Counted from the stretch's first letter, positions 1-11,592 are shown. The stretch: 64,000 bases of DNA from Cymodocea nodosa (GCA_036874045.1 CM072339.1:4843501-4907500), one strand, 5' to 3'. Notes: generated from the sequence alone by a model not told the origin. Made by a program: numbers and translations.

Positions 1-1047
1 TTCCAATAAGATTTCTAGAAGAAATTTCAACAACATACGAATCAAAGTACAATCCAATTCAATCGGATTAAGACAAGCAGAATAAAGAATTGTATCTCCA
101 CTAAACAACTTCAAAAGTCAATTCCAGATTCATATTTCAGCAATTCTAGATAACAGAAAATATACTCGATTCATAAGATATCTGTATTTCACAAAACACT
201 GTATCTTTTCAAAATAGTATATGTATATATATATATATTTTTTTTTTCATACTTTAAAAGTTAATTTGACAAACTTGAATCATACAAGAGCTTTCTAATG
301 TACCCATGTAACGAGCTTTCAGTCAACAATCCTAGATCTGATCAGGATCTTAGGTTGCCAGATTTTAAGAGTCCTTTTTCAGGTCAACAATCTTTACATA
401 CCTATCTACTCAAGTACAAAATGCTCGTGATCAAACAAGTCAATAAACTCTCAAAATTTTCCCTTTTTTTTTTTTTCAATCAAACTACAAACACAACAAA
501 ACATTAATCACATACTATATATGTACATATTTCATTAATAAAGATGTAGTAAAACACCAATCTCATATAGTCCTGCTTCTATCATTTACTAAAAATATAA
601 ATCCATAACAATAAGCTCATACTTTTTCTGTAGTTTAATAAGATCTACACATAAATCATTCTACAAGTTCAATCAGTCAAATTAAATGTATCTTTAATCA
701 TATGTGTTTCATTTAATCTAGAATTCACATCTCAACTCTTTCAGAACTTCAGATAATTTATTGATGTTTTCATTAAGCATTCTGATTTCATTTTAAAATT
801 GTGAAACTGTTAAACTCATGAAATTCAGAAAAACATAAGATACTATATCTAGTTTTGTATAACTAGTAAATTCAATAGCATCTTATATAGCCTTCTAAAT
901 ACAACATTCAAGTAGTTTATAAAAATTTTACAGTCTCAATTATTGGATAGTTACAACAAGTTCATAAAAATTTTCGATTTCCTCAAAACTTTGCAATACT
1001 ATTTGAATTTCTTAAATTAACAAACTTACATGGCTGTTACTTCAATT
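1..1047 (-). other. 3' noncoding region of copy A between its two polypurine tracts
   Basis: AT-rich sequence without a supported gene; the short open frames here are not shared between copies. It aligns by eye with 45969-47015 of copy C and, inverted, with about 41479-42530 of element D. It is therefore ordinary 3' internal sequence of the family and not an insertion. Confidence 0.7.
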
Positions 1048-1063
1048 ACCTCCCCCCCATACC
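1048..1063 (-). promoter_or_regulatory. Internal polypurine tract, copy A
   Basis: On the minus strand this reads GGTATGGGGGGGAGGT. It follows a GGACAATGCAAAATGTA-type context, a phrase I associate with the 3' end of Athila/Tat elements just before the LTR. Here it lies about 1.3 kb before the expected LTR. The same tract occurs at 47016-47031 and, inverted, at 41463-41478. It could prime plus-strand synthesis or be a relic of an ancestral LTR border. Confidence 0.5.
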
Positions 1064-1315
1064 TACATTTTGCATTGTCCTCAATGTAAAAGATTTGACA
1101 ATAAGTACAGTAATTGTAGCAGGCATGAATACAGTTTTGCTTGATTTAAAATTCAGGATGAGTAATTAATTACATACCTTGTTTCATTTGTATCTCCTTC
1201 TGCATATTCCGATTTTTGATTCTGAAAAACTTTTCATTCACAGATAAAATTCTCTTCTTTTTTTTCTAAAAATAAATGCAAAATACACAAAACATTAAAC
1301 ACACAAAATCAAAGC

Positions 1316-2454
1316 TTAAGAACATGATTGAAAAGTAGAAACAAATGGAGTAAATGTATTAGTCCAAGCAAACTTTTTAGGCATAGTTCTTCTTGCTATT
1401 AATTCTATTTTAATGCAGTTCTTGTTCCTTCTTAATTTGTAAACATGTAATATATTATAAATTCCAAATATGAGTGTATTACCATTAATGATATGTAATG
1501 TAGAAAGGGATCCTTTTTGGTTCCAGGGTAATGTAGAAGTTTTTATTTCTACATCTATTTCAATATACTCCTCTTCCCACTTCCATTCATTTATGTCTTC
1601 CATAATCCATATTTGAAATTTCATCAATTCATCCCACCATCTTATCAGACATAAAGTAGGATCATCTTCTTCATTATACCACATTTCTATTTGAATTTCA
1701 TTAAATTCTACAGATGGTGGTTTAGCTATTTCACTCGGTACAGGTAAAATTTCTATATATTCATCATAACTGTCTATGATCACTATGTATAAATTAGATC
1801 TATATGCTAATGATATTCTGTGACTAGATATATATATCCATCAAGTATGACATATGTTAGGTTAATTAATGATTTTTGTCCTAGATATATCATAATATTT
1901 TCATTCCAAGATCTGTTTAGAAAATTATACACACTTAAGCGTAAATCTTCACCCCAATTTCTTGTAGGTCTCCAATAATATAATTTTTCAGGAATTGCAG
2001 AATTTTTATCAGAAAATATTAAAGCTAACCTACAATTTACAATTGGTGCTTCAAATCTATTAGGTCTTCCTATATTCCATTCTTCTCCTGTTATAGGATT
2101 TCTTATCAAAATATCAAGTAATAATAAACTTGCATACCTTGGTCTCGTCTTGTATATGATTAATCCTTCATCTATCCCCATAATATGATTTATTTCTTCT
2201 AATACATTGGATGGAATTCCAGTAGTTTCTTCCATAGCCAGATATACATGGGTATTTGAACTACAATTAAATGACCTCCATATGAATCCATCTCTAATAT
2301 TAGTCATTTTTGCAGCTTGTAGTCCCTGAAAATATTTTTCTTCAATACAATTTTTAATTTCCTTTGATACACAACACAGCTTGCACAGATCTTTAGCTGA
2401 CAAGTTACTTAGTACTTCCCTTAGTGCATCCATTGGTAATTGCATCAATTCCAT
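1316..2454 (-). pseudogene. Captured F-box protein gene, copy A
   Basis: The first 45 residues fit an F-box: LP near residues 6-7, then a leucine-rich stretch with KDLCKLCCVSKEI, the Skp1-binding part of SCF E3 ligases. Further on, GLIIY and RNPITGEEWNIGRP resemble the start of the C-terminal substrate-recognition region of plant F-box proteins. The frame is about 380 codons. A small deletion near 1805-1825 shifts the frame after GYIYLVTE; copy C lacks that deletion but has a nonsense codon elsewhere, so an intact ancestor is likely. It sits between the Gag capsid ORF and the internal polypurine tract, on the element's sense strand. F-box substrates cannot be read from sequence. Confidence 0.8.
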
Positions 2455-2463
2455 TTGTCGATT

Positions 2464-2621
2464 CTGTAAAACACAAACAAAAATTTAGCAGAGACAAAAA
2501 TTAACATAACTACTGCACACCCTCATGGAGTTAAGGCATAACTCAACGGACTAAGTTCGTTGAGTTAAAAATTAACTCTACGATACTATTAACTAAAAAT
2601 AAAAAAAACATATATACATAC
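2464..2621 (-). other. Possible intron between Gag ORF and F-box ORF, copy A
   Basis: On the minus strand a donor-like GTATGTAT lies just after the Gag stop. A T-rich tract ending TTTTACAG lies 10 bases before the F-box ATG. The 158-base interval also holds a TAACTCAAC hairpin repeat. The same signals occur in copy C near 48622-48781. This suggests, without proof, that the F-box ORF is expressed from a spliced transcript. Confidence 0.3.
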
Positions 2622-2646
2622 AGATAGTTGCTTCAGATATGTTGCT

Positions 2647-3834
2647 TCATTCAACTATCGTCTCAGAAGAGGTATCAATTTCATTAACCGTTCTATTGAT
2701 AGGATTAGGTATAGCTTGTATTAGCAATCCTCCAGTAGGTCTAACTTCCATTGGTTCCTTCTGTCTAAGTGATATATTTCTATTCTAATTATGAATTGTA
2801 GTATTTCCAAATATAAATTCTAGACGATTGTTTACTTGTTGGATTATCTTTTCTAATTTTTCTATTCTAGATCCTTGTTCAATTAATACTTCATAACTTA
2901 TGTTCTTCTCATTTATATTTTCTCCTCCCTGGAAATTGTTGTTTCTCCAAGATAAATTTGGGTGATTTCTCCAATTAGGATGATAAGAATTTCCCATGTT
3001 ATCTCTGTGGTTTCTAGCATAAATAATATCTAAGTCATTTATGTTTGCATTCTTTTCTGCTAGCTTTTGATTTAATGATAACTCTTCTATTTTCTTTGTT
3101 AATTCATTTAATTTCACCTCAAGCATAGTATTTGAATCTATTTCATGCATTCCTCTTGGCAATATTTTTTTATCTACAATAGCTTCAACCAAAATTTCCC
3201 ACTATGCAGTTCTTTTTGCAAAGTTTTCTAAATATGCCCATGCTTCTTCACTACATAACTTTATAAATCTATTTTGACAAGTAGATTCTAATAAAGATTT
3301 CGTTGAAACATCTATGCCTTCATAAATTATACCTATTAATTGTGCTTTACTCATTGCATGATGTGGACATTGAGTTAGTAAATCTTTAAATCTTTCAAAA
3401 TATTTCCAGAATGATTCACCCTATTTTTGGCTACACATTAATATTTCTTTCTTCTTTTTAATTTTTTGATGTGTTGGATAATATTTTTCCAGAAAAATAG
3501 AGCAAAATTCAGTCCATGTAGAAATTGAATCAGGCGATAGAGTATATAACCATCTCTTAGCTGTGTCTTTTAAAGAAAAAGGAATATATCTAAGTTTAAT
3601 AGCATTTATACTCATGTTCGGCATTTTCATCATTTGACAAACTTCGTTAAATTCTCTAAGAAAATAATAGGCATCCTCTCTTTCTAATCCATGAAAATGT
3701 GGCAATTGACTAATATAATTAGATTTCAGTTCAAACCTATCTCCCTCAAAGTTTGGCAATCGAATACATGAAGGTTCATCAACTAATTCAGGATACAGAA
3801 TCTCTCCTAATGGATTTTCTACTGGAGCAGCCAT
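2647..3834 (-). pseudogene. gag: Gag matrix/capsid ORF at the 3' side of copy A
   Basis: About 395 codons from an ATG in a good plant context (AGAGATGGC). Residues 1-200 match the Retrotrans_gag family as found in Athila elements: PSCIRLPNFEG, LPHFHGLEREDAYYFLREF, then KRWLYTLSPDSISTWTEFCSIFLEKYYP. The C-terminal part has NSYHPNWRNHPNLSW, typical of Athila Gag, and a predicted coiled coil (SRIEKLEKIIQQVNNRLEF). No zinc knuckle is present. Defects are a Q-to-stop change near 3423, a second stop near 3203 and a stop near 2788. Gag normally opens an element; here it lies downstream of integrase and the acidic ORF. Confidence 0.85.
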
Positions 3835-4038
3835 CTCTACGTTCTCTTTTAAAGAAAGGTTAGCTACACCCCAAAGAATTTCGTTAAAGTTCAGTTCAGA
3901 AAAATTTTCAATACTCCTCTACAATGAAAATTCCTAAGTAGGTGTTCTTACTAATCGTTTAGTGCTTAGAGAACGAGTCCATGTGCTCATAAATAAATAG
4001 CAGAAGATTAATTACATACCAGTCTGAAGCTTTCCATT

Positions 4039-4218
4039 CTATAAAAAATTGTTGTCAGATAAAGTTGAATCAGCTGCTTCTCCTTTCAGTTCCTCCAACA
4101 CATTCTCCTTTCTTTTAAAAGTGCTAGTAACTCGTAAATAACATTCTATTTTATATATATACTGCGCATCCATAAAGTGAATAAATCTCATTGCAAGAAC
4201 ATGGCTTGCAACATGCAT
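4039..4218 (-). CDS. Small conserved ORF upstream of Gag, copy A
   Basis: 59 codons starting MHVASHVLAMRFIHFMDAQY and containing TFKRKEN. Related frames occur in copy B (15595-15401) and copy C (50379-50173, where ATA replaces ATG), with mostly conservative differences. It is followed by a donor-like GTATGTAATTAATC. No family is recognised. It could be a leader exon, a small regulatory protein or a chance frame. Confidence 0.35.
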   Translation of the reverse strand: MHVASHVLAMRFIHFMDAQYIYKIECYLRVTSTFKRKENVLEELKGEAADSTLSDNNFL

Positions 4219-4934
4219 CGTGGTTACTATTTATATGGGTACGTGTACCACTACTAATTTCAAATTTTGGTAACCGCTAAACCGACGAAGCTTCGTTCGT
4301 AGTTAAAAGAATAATTGTTCTGCTTAATCCACGAACTAACCTCATTGAGTTACAGAAAACTCAACAGAATACAATCGGTTACTGTTGCTAACTCTACGGA
4401 CTAACTTTGTTGAGTTATTGATAACTCAACGGAGTGACCTAATATTATATTACTGACCTCATGGAGTTACGGTTAACTCAACGGACTTACTTCGTTGAGT
4501 TAACACTTAGCAACTTCTAAGTTTTACTCTCGTAAGTTTCTCTCTGTTCTTTTTTCTCTTTTTCATTCTACTAACTGTAATAAAGTTAAATCTGTCATTA
4601 ATGCATCATTTTGATTAAAATTCATTTAAATCTAAATATTATATAAAGATTTAACTTGCAGGTCATTTTATGTTATGCAAAATTTACATTTTACCTTATA
4701 ATATGCAGAATTTTTAAGCAGTTATCCTGTCATTCAACAAATTGTAAATTTGTTACATATTCATTCATAAAGTTCCACAATGACATAATATTCAATAATT
4801 TCCATTCATTTCACATTCTAAACACGTATGAAAATTGCATCTTAAAAATTTACATTCATTAATATGAATCAATTACATTACAAGTACATCATACAATTTC
4901 ATACAACTTTACATAAGTAGACGAACAATACAAT
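4219..4934 (-). repeat. Noncoding spacer with inverted CGTTGAGTTA hairpins, copy A
   Basis: Between the acidic ORF and the small ORF there is no gene. From 4330 to 4505 there are several short inverted repeats, including the 10-bp arms TAACTCAACG and CGTTGAGTTA separated by 9 bases, and GTTGAGTTA/TAACTCAAC separated by 4 bases. The same spacer with the same repeats is found at 15700-15870 and 50490-50670. Confidence 0.6.
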
Positions 4935-7178
4935 TTAATCTCTATGCCTAAGTTCATCTACATCCTTCTAGAGTTTTTCTAATTGAAGCTCTAATTGATT
5001 AATCCTCTCTACTGCTCCTGTAATTCCTCCCAAAGGTACAGCTAGTTCTGTAGCTACAAAATTTCTGTATTCTTTCACTGAAATGGTTCTTGATCTGATC
5101 CTTTTTGATGTCCATTTAGTGAAATTGATACAGTCCACCATCAGCAGTGGAATCAAATCTCCATAAAATAATTTCTTCTTCACTGTTTTCAGCTTGGAGA
5201 TAAAAACTGCAGACCAATTTATTTAGATCTTATTTACAACTGCATATGTGGCCCATTTGACAAATTGACTAAATTCTATGTCATGGCCCTGTCGTTGATA
5301 AACATTCTTAATTAGAATGTTAGCTACCATGTGTGCTTTACCATTTAAATGCTTCAATCTGTTTAATAATGGCACACTAGGATTGATAGCTAAACAATCC
5401 TTAATTTGCTGTTCAGTCCATTCAACTACAGTTGTATCTTCCAAAATTGTTATTCCTTCATTCTTTAAACCAAAAATATTGTGGAGAAGCTCTGGTGTTA
5501 TCTGTACATCAGCTTCCTCCACGTTTGAAATTAATCCTCCTTCTCCTTCTCTTAAATTAGTAGAAAAACAGGGCACTAAATTTTCATATACTACATGCCC
5601 TCTTTCTTGTGAAATGAATTGCAGTAGACCTTGGAATTCAAATAGATCTTTGATTTCTTGCATTCCATCCCAATTTACTAGTCTACTGTAAATAATATCA
5701 TAACCCCTTATTTCTTAGGATTTGGTATAAGCTTCCTAACTACAAAAATGTACTTCATTCAAAATTGTTGTTTCAGTCGGGTCAAGAAGGTGACTTTGTT
5801 GCTCTAGAGGGGTTTGTTCTTGATCTTCCTCTAGCATAGGCTGCATTTGGACATTCTCTTCAGATTCCTGGATTTTTGCTTTTGCTTCTGTCTATGGTGG
5901 TGAGCTGGTAGAACTCTCCACTCTTTCTTGAATTCTTTCCATAATTTGTTGAAGAGTTTCTTGCTCTTCAGTGGAATCTATGAAATTATTTTTGTCCAAA
6001 TGGCTTCTTTCAGCCTCTTCATTTTCTGCTCTTTCTTGCTCCTCCTAACTACCAATCTGTTCTGTTACTGTTCTTTCTGATTCTGTAACAGATTGGGATG
6101 GAGTCACGGGCAATTCAGTTTCTGCCCTAATTTCTATTTCTTCTTGTACAGGCTGTAGACTGATTTCAGCCTCATTTCTTTCTTTTCTTTGCTCCTCCTT
6201 AGAATCGGATAGTAGGTTAATAAAAATCTGCTCCATAGGCCTTGTAAAAATTGGTACTTCAGATTTAATTTCCTCATATTCAGGCACTTTTTCTTTTCCT
6301 TTCTTTTTTTTGATTAGTTGTGCCTGTTCTTCCTCTTCATCTTCTGAAATTAAATCTACAAAAATAGGCTCTACAGGCCTTTGGGCCACAAGTACTAGCT
6401 CTTCCTGTTTAACTTTTCCTATAATTACTAGTCTCGAAGGACCAGCTTCATCTCCTTTTGCAGCAGGTTTGGCAGCAGTTCTGACAGTAGCTGCGTGATG
6501 CTGTTCCACTTTGATTTTATATTGGGCTTTCAACTTTTCTGCAGCCCTTTTTTTGTAAAGTGCATCAAACACTAGGTGTGCTTTGGCCACTGCCAAATCT
6601 TCTGATTCTCCTTAGTTCTTCCCAACTTGAACTAGTTCTGCAAATTCTCTTATTTCTTCTTTAGTCGAAGGCCCCATCATTTCTGCTCGTGCCAACGGCT
6701 TAAATGGTGGAACTGAAGGTCCAGGTTGCTGCTCCTCAGGAATAGGTCTTTTAGCAGTCGGAACCTCTTGTCCTTCAGTTGCCTCTTCTTCATTTTCTTT
6801 CCTTTCTTGCTCCTAGATCACCCATTTAGCTCGTCTACAAATTCATCTTTTGAACCAGAGCTGGGACTTACATTGGATTAATTCTAGGGCTATTTCATTG
6901 TTTGGCCATATCTTTCTTTCTTTACTTAATGCAATTTCAGTTGCCACTCTAATTCGTGTCTCCATTATCTGCGGTATCTGTATTTCTAACTTAACCAGAA
7001 TTTTTCTCAAGTTAAAGAGTTCTGATTCTACCTTTTGTAGCTCTTTCTCTCTTGTTGTATTTCTGATCTTTTGCCTCATGTGCCATTCTTCAGATTCCTT
7101 TAGAAACTGTGCGGTGTCAACTGCCTCTTCCCAGAATTCAGGCGTCATCTTCCTCATCGTGGAGTTACACAACAACAT
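4935..7178 (-). pseudogene. Env-position acidic ORF with Transposase_32-like domain, copy A
   Basis: About 748 codons starting MLLCNSTMRKMTPEF, in the place where Athila elements carry an extra 3' ORF. The N-terminal 200 residues look coiled-coil and charged. The middle holds two acidic motifs, EPIFVDLISEDEEEE and EQIFINLLSDSKEEQ, which resemble SUMO-interacting motifs. The C-terminal 250 residues (from about 5760 down) fit the plant Transposase_32 family (GLLQFISQERGHVVYENLV, then ELLHNIFGL). The protein ends in a coiled coil. Stops interrupt the frame near 4968, 5220, 5715 and 6045. No signal peptide or membrane segment is evident, so a true envelope role is not supported. Confidence 0.7.
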
Positions 7179-7623
7179 GGAATCGCTCTGATTTCTACTA
7201 TTCTAGATTCTAAATGATTTGCTGGATAATGCCCCCAAAACCCTAGGTTTTAGTTTAAATAAGCCCAAAGTTTAGGCGGGTAATCAGGTCATTTCCCGAA
7301 CTAACTCAAGACTCAACGGAGTAAGCTCGTTGAGTTAAGCGTAACTCAACGTACTTCCCGTACAAGCAAATATAATAATAAAAATATTACAGAGAATAGT
7401 TTTCTATTTTGTTACTGGTTTAACCGATACTATGTTTCGGTCAGACCTAAATATATATATATATACTTTTTAATTTTTCTTTCGGTTGAACCGATACTAT
7501 GTTTCGGTAAAACCAATATTTTTTCTGAAAATTAATATTCATATTTTTTTTATGTTTCGGTCATACCGATGGATCCAGTCGATTGAACCGCAATGATTTT
7601 TATGTTATATATATATTTTTAAT

Positions 7624-7659
<36 letters not shown>

Positions 7660-7677
7660 ATAAAAACTGATTTCTTA
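7179..7677 (-). repeat. Spacer between integrase and acidic ORF, copy A
   Basis: No gene. It contains the palindrome AAAACCCTAGGTTTT near the ORF start, a TAACTCAACG/CGTTGAGTTA hairpin cluster at 7300-7350, several copies of AACCGATACTATGTTTCGG between 7425 and 7570, and a (TA)n tract near 7627-7657. Copies B and C hold the same parts at 18472-19020 and 53350-53931. It may contain an internal promoter for the downstream ORFs, which is inference only. Confidence 0.55.
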
Positions 7678-10600
7678 CTAAGTAAAGCTTGAGTAATCCT
7701 CTACTCTAACTTCTTCTATGATTCCAAAGGAGCTTTTTGGTGTTTTCAGAATAGGTTTAAGTCTTTGTCCATTTACTTTAAATATATTCTGAGTTTTAGG
7801 ATTTTCAATTTCAATAGCTCCTTAAGGATAAACATTTCGAACTATGTAAGGTCCTACTCGTCTAGATTTCAATTTTCCTAGATAGTTATGGAGTCTAGCC
7901 ATATAAAGATATACTTCTTGTCCTATTTCAAAGCTTTTAGGAATAATTTTTCTATCATGCCAAAATTTAATTTTTTCTTTTTCTGTTACAATATTCGAAT
8001 AAGCTTCATTTCTAAATTTTTCTAATTCAATTAGTTGCATTTTCCTATTTTCAGCAGCTTGATTTAAATTAGTGTTCAGAGTTTTTAATGCCCAATAAGC
8101 TTTATATTCTATTTCAGCAGGTAAATGACAACTTTTTCCAAATACTAGCCTAAAAGGTGACATACCTAAGCTCGTTTTATAAGCAGTTCTATAAGCCCAA
8201 AGTGCATCTATCAACCTATTAGCCCAATCTATTCTAGTAGGATTTACTACTTTTCTAAGATTAATTTAATTTGTTTGTTTGCACTTTCTACTTATCCACT
8301 TGTTTGCAGATGATATGATGTTGCAATTTTGTGGCTTCCTCCATATTTCTTCATTAAGGCTTCAAAACTTCTATTATAGAAATGAGTTCCTCTATCACTA
8401 ATAATAGCTTTAGGTATTCCAAATGTGGCAAATATATTTGTTCTTATAACTTGTATTACCACTTTGTTATCATTAGTTTTTGTAAGAATAGCTTCTATCC
8501 ATTTAGAGACGTAATCCACCCCCAACAATATGTAATTAAATTAATTAGACATAGGAAATAGACCCATAAAATTTATTCCCCACACATCAAAGATTTCAAC
8601 CTCAACAATAGGATTAAGAGGCATCATATTCCTCTTTGATATTCTTCCTATTTGTTGACGTCTTAAACAACTTAAGCAATATATATGAGCATCTTTGAAT
8701 AGTGTTGGACAATAAAACCTACATTGCAGAATTTTTGCAGCAGTTTTTTTGAACCAAAATGCCCTCCACAAGCTTGGTCATGACGAAAAGACAATATGCT
8801 CGAATATTCAATTTCTGGAACACACCTCCTTAAAACCAGATCAGGACATTTCTTAAATAAGTATGAGTCTTCCCAATAGTAATATTTTACTCTTGAGAAA
8901 AATAATTTCTTATCCTGTCTATTCCAATCCTTAGGTGTTAAACCAATAACTAAGTAATTAACTATGTTTGCATACCAATGCATTGTGTTAAGGGTCATTA
9001 ATTGTTCGTTAGGAAAATTATCCTTAATTTCACTATTTGATTTTTCTATTTGTAATCTTGATAAATGATCTGCTACTACATTCTCACAACCTTTTTTATC
9101 TTTAATTTTTAGATCAAATTCTTGTAATAATAATATCCATCGGATCAATCTAGGTTTAGTTTCTTTTTTCTTTATTAGATGTTTTAGAGTTGAATGATCC
9201 GTGTATACTATTACTTTAGCTCTAATCAGATATGATCTAAACTTTTCTAAAGCAAACAGAATAGCTAATAATTCTTTTTCAGTAGTTGTGTAATTAACTT
9301 GAGCATCATTTAAGGTTTTGCTTGCATAATGAATCACTCTAGGAGATTTTTCTATCTTTTGTCCTAACACTGCTCCTACAGCAAAATCAGAAGCATCGCA
9401 CATTAATTCAAATGGATGGTTCCAATCAGGTGCTTGAATTATAGGAGTTGAAATTAAGCTAGTCTTAAGTCTGAAAAATGCTTCCTTGCAATTTTTATCA
9501 AAGTTAAATGGAACATCTTTTAATAGATAAGTTAAAGGTCTAGCTATCTTGCTAAAGTCTTTAATAAATCTTCTATAAAAACCAACATGTCCTAGAAATG
9601 ATCTAATATCCTTTACTGATTTAGGTTCTGGTAGATTAGATATTACTTCTATTTTAGCTTTATTTACATCCAACCCTTTTTTAGAAACAACATGCCCTAA
9701 GACTATTCCTTGATTAACCATGAAGTGACATTTTTCCAAATTTAAAACCAGATTTTTTTCCATACAGCGTTTTAATATTTGGTCTAAATTGCTTAAACAC
9801 ACTTCATATGAGTTGCCATATACAGTAAAATCATCCATAAATATTTCTAAAAAATCTTCAGTCATTCTAGTAAATATGCCTTGCACACACCTTTGAAAGG
9901 TAGCTGGCGCATTGCATAATCTGAATGGCATTCTCTTAAAAGCATAAGTTCCATTAGGACAGGTGAAAGTTGTTTTCTCTTGTTCCTCTAATGCTACTGG
10001 AATTTGATTATACCTTGAATACCCGTCTAGGAAACAAAAATATTCTTGCCCTACTAATCTTTCCAGCATTTGATCTATTAAAGGTAAGGAAAAATGATCT
10101 TTCCTAGTCACAACATTCAGCTTTCTATAGTCTATACATACTCTCCAGCCTGATTGAATTCTAGTAGGTATCAAGTCTTGACTTTCATTCCTAATAACTG
10201 TTAATCCTGATTTCTTGGGAACTACATGGATTGGATTAACCCATGAGCTATTAGAAATCGGATAAATTATATCATTATCTAACCATTTAGCTATTTCCTT
10301 CTTGACTACTTCTTTAAGGTTTGGATTTAATCTCCTCTCAGGAATTCTAACAGGTTTAGCATTCTCTTCTAAATATATGTGGTGATAGCATAAAGTTGAA
10401 CTTAACCCTTTTATATCAATCATAGTCCATCCTATTGCTTCTTTATAACTCTTTACTACATCTTTTAATTTAGCTATTTGATCCTCTTTTAAATCTGAAA
10501 CAATAATGATTGGATAGGTTTGTTTATCTTCCAGAAATATATAGGTTAATTCAGGAGGTAAAGGTTTTAATTCTAAATGTTGCCCATCAGAAGCTAGAGC

Positions 10601-10732
10601 TCCTAATTGAACATCATCATTTTCTAAATTAATTTCTTCCCGATCTCCTTCTATATTTATGCTTTCACTTTCCTCTAAAGTTTCAAAATTGATTTGCCTA
10701 TTTAATTCTTCTTGAATCACATCATCTAACAT
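7678..10732 (-). pseudogene. pol: RT, RNase H and integrase, copy A
   Basis: An uninterrupted 686-codon stretch (10732-8672) holds reverse transcriptase with the catalytic FMDD box ([12 protein letters not shown]) and VCIDYRKLN, then RNase H ([29 protein letters not shown]). Integrase follows, broken by a frameshift near 8760 and by stops near 8539, 8289 and 7820. It has the CCHH-type zinc region (HDQACGGHF, then [11 protein letters not shown]) and a DDE core with ISDRGTHF and VESANKQI. The first Asp of the core is replaced by Asn (WGINFMG), whereas copy C keeps Asp. The tail ends EDYSSFT at 7678. Sequence order and motifs are those of the Athila lineage. Confidence 0.9.
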
Positions 10733-11592
10733 ATCTCCTTCATCCTCAAAAAGTCTATGGTATGTAAGGACATTTCTAACTCCTCAAACCTTTCTGGTTT
10801 GAAAATATTTAATTGAGTATCCTCATTACCATATGCTAACTTCATTACTCTAGTTCTACAATTGATTATAGCCCTTGATGTTGCTAAAAATGGCATTCCC
10901 AAAATTAAAGATGTATCACTATTTTTATGCTTAATTTGTTGGGAATCCAAAATTACAATATCAATAGGATATATAAAGTTTTTGATTTTAATTAAGACAT
11001 CCTCTATTTTTCTTCTAAGGTATCTTATACTTCTATCAGCTAATTGAATAACCGTACTAGTAGGAGTTAAGCCTTCTAATCCTAAGGATGTAAATATACC
11101 ACTTGGCATAACATTTATACCTGCACCTAAGTCTATTAAGGTTCTTTCTAGAATGGTATTTCCTATGGTGCATGATATAACAGGGATTCCAAGATCAGAT
11201 AACTTTTTAGGAATTTGTGGCAGAAATAGGGAACTACTTTGCTCAGCTAAAAAGACCTTTCTAAGAATTTTCTGCTCTCTTTTCTTAGTACACCAATCCT
11301 TTTGAAATTTAGCACAAGGTGGCATTTCCTGCAATAGATCTAACAAAGGAATGTTGACTTGTACTTTTTCAAAAATTTCTCTGATTTTTTCTTGTTTTTC
11401 AGGTATTGTTTGTTGTAATCTTTTAGGATAGGGTGCTAAAGATTTTGAATTAAAAGACTCTTTTTCTTTCAGTTGATTTGTTTGATCATTTTTAGCTTCA
11501 TTCGCAGATTCAGATTGTTCTTCAATGATTTCTAGATTTTTAGCTATTACATTTTCATTATCATTTTGATTTTTACTCTTATCCACCTTCAT
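10726..11592 (-). pseudogene. pol: Aspartic protease and linker, copy A
   Basis: The retropepsin-like motif TLIDLGAGINVMP has Asp as the catalytic residue. It is preceded by PYPKRLQQTIPEKQEK and IPLLDLLQEMPPCAKF, a region typical of Athila Gag-Pol just before the protease. The frame is the same as that of the zinc-knuckle ORF upstream. A small deletion near 10750 shifts it relative to RT; in copy C the frame reads through the protease-RT link (FLEDEGDM). Confidence 0.85.

Noticed and set aside
298..507. Short plus-strand open frame in the 3' noncoding region of copy A
   Set aside because: Antisense to the element, no domain, and broken in the matching region of copy C (46266 onward).
6310..6498. 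Serine-rich plus-strand frame
   Set aside because: Shadow of the acidic ORF on the minus strand; the Ser runs are the complement of Glu-rich codons.
4935..7178. Calling the env-position ORF a true envelope gene
   Set aside because: No signal peptide, transmembrane segment or cysteine pattern is visible; a Transposase_32-like domain and acidic motifs fit better.
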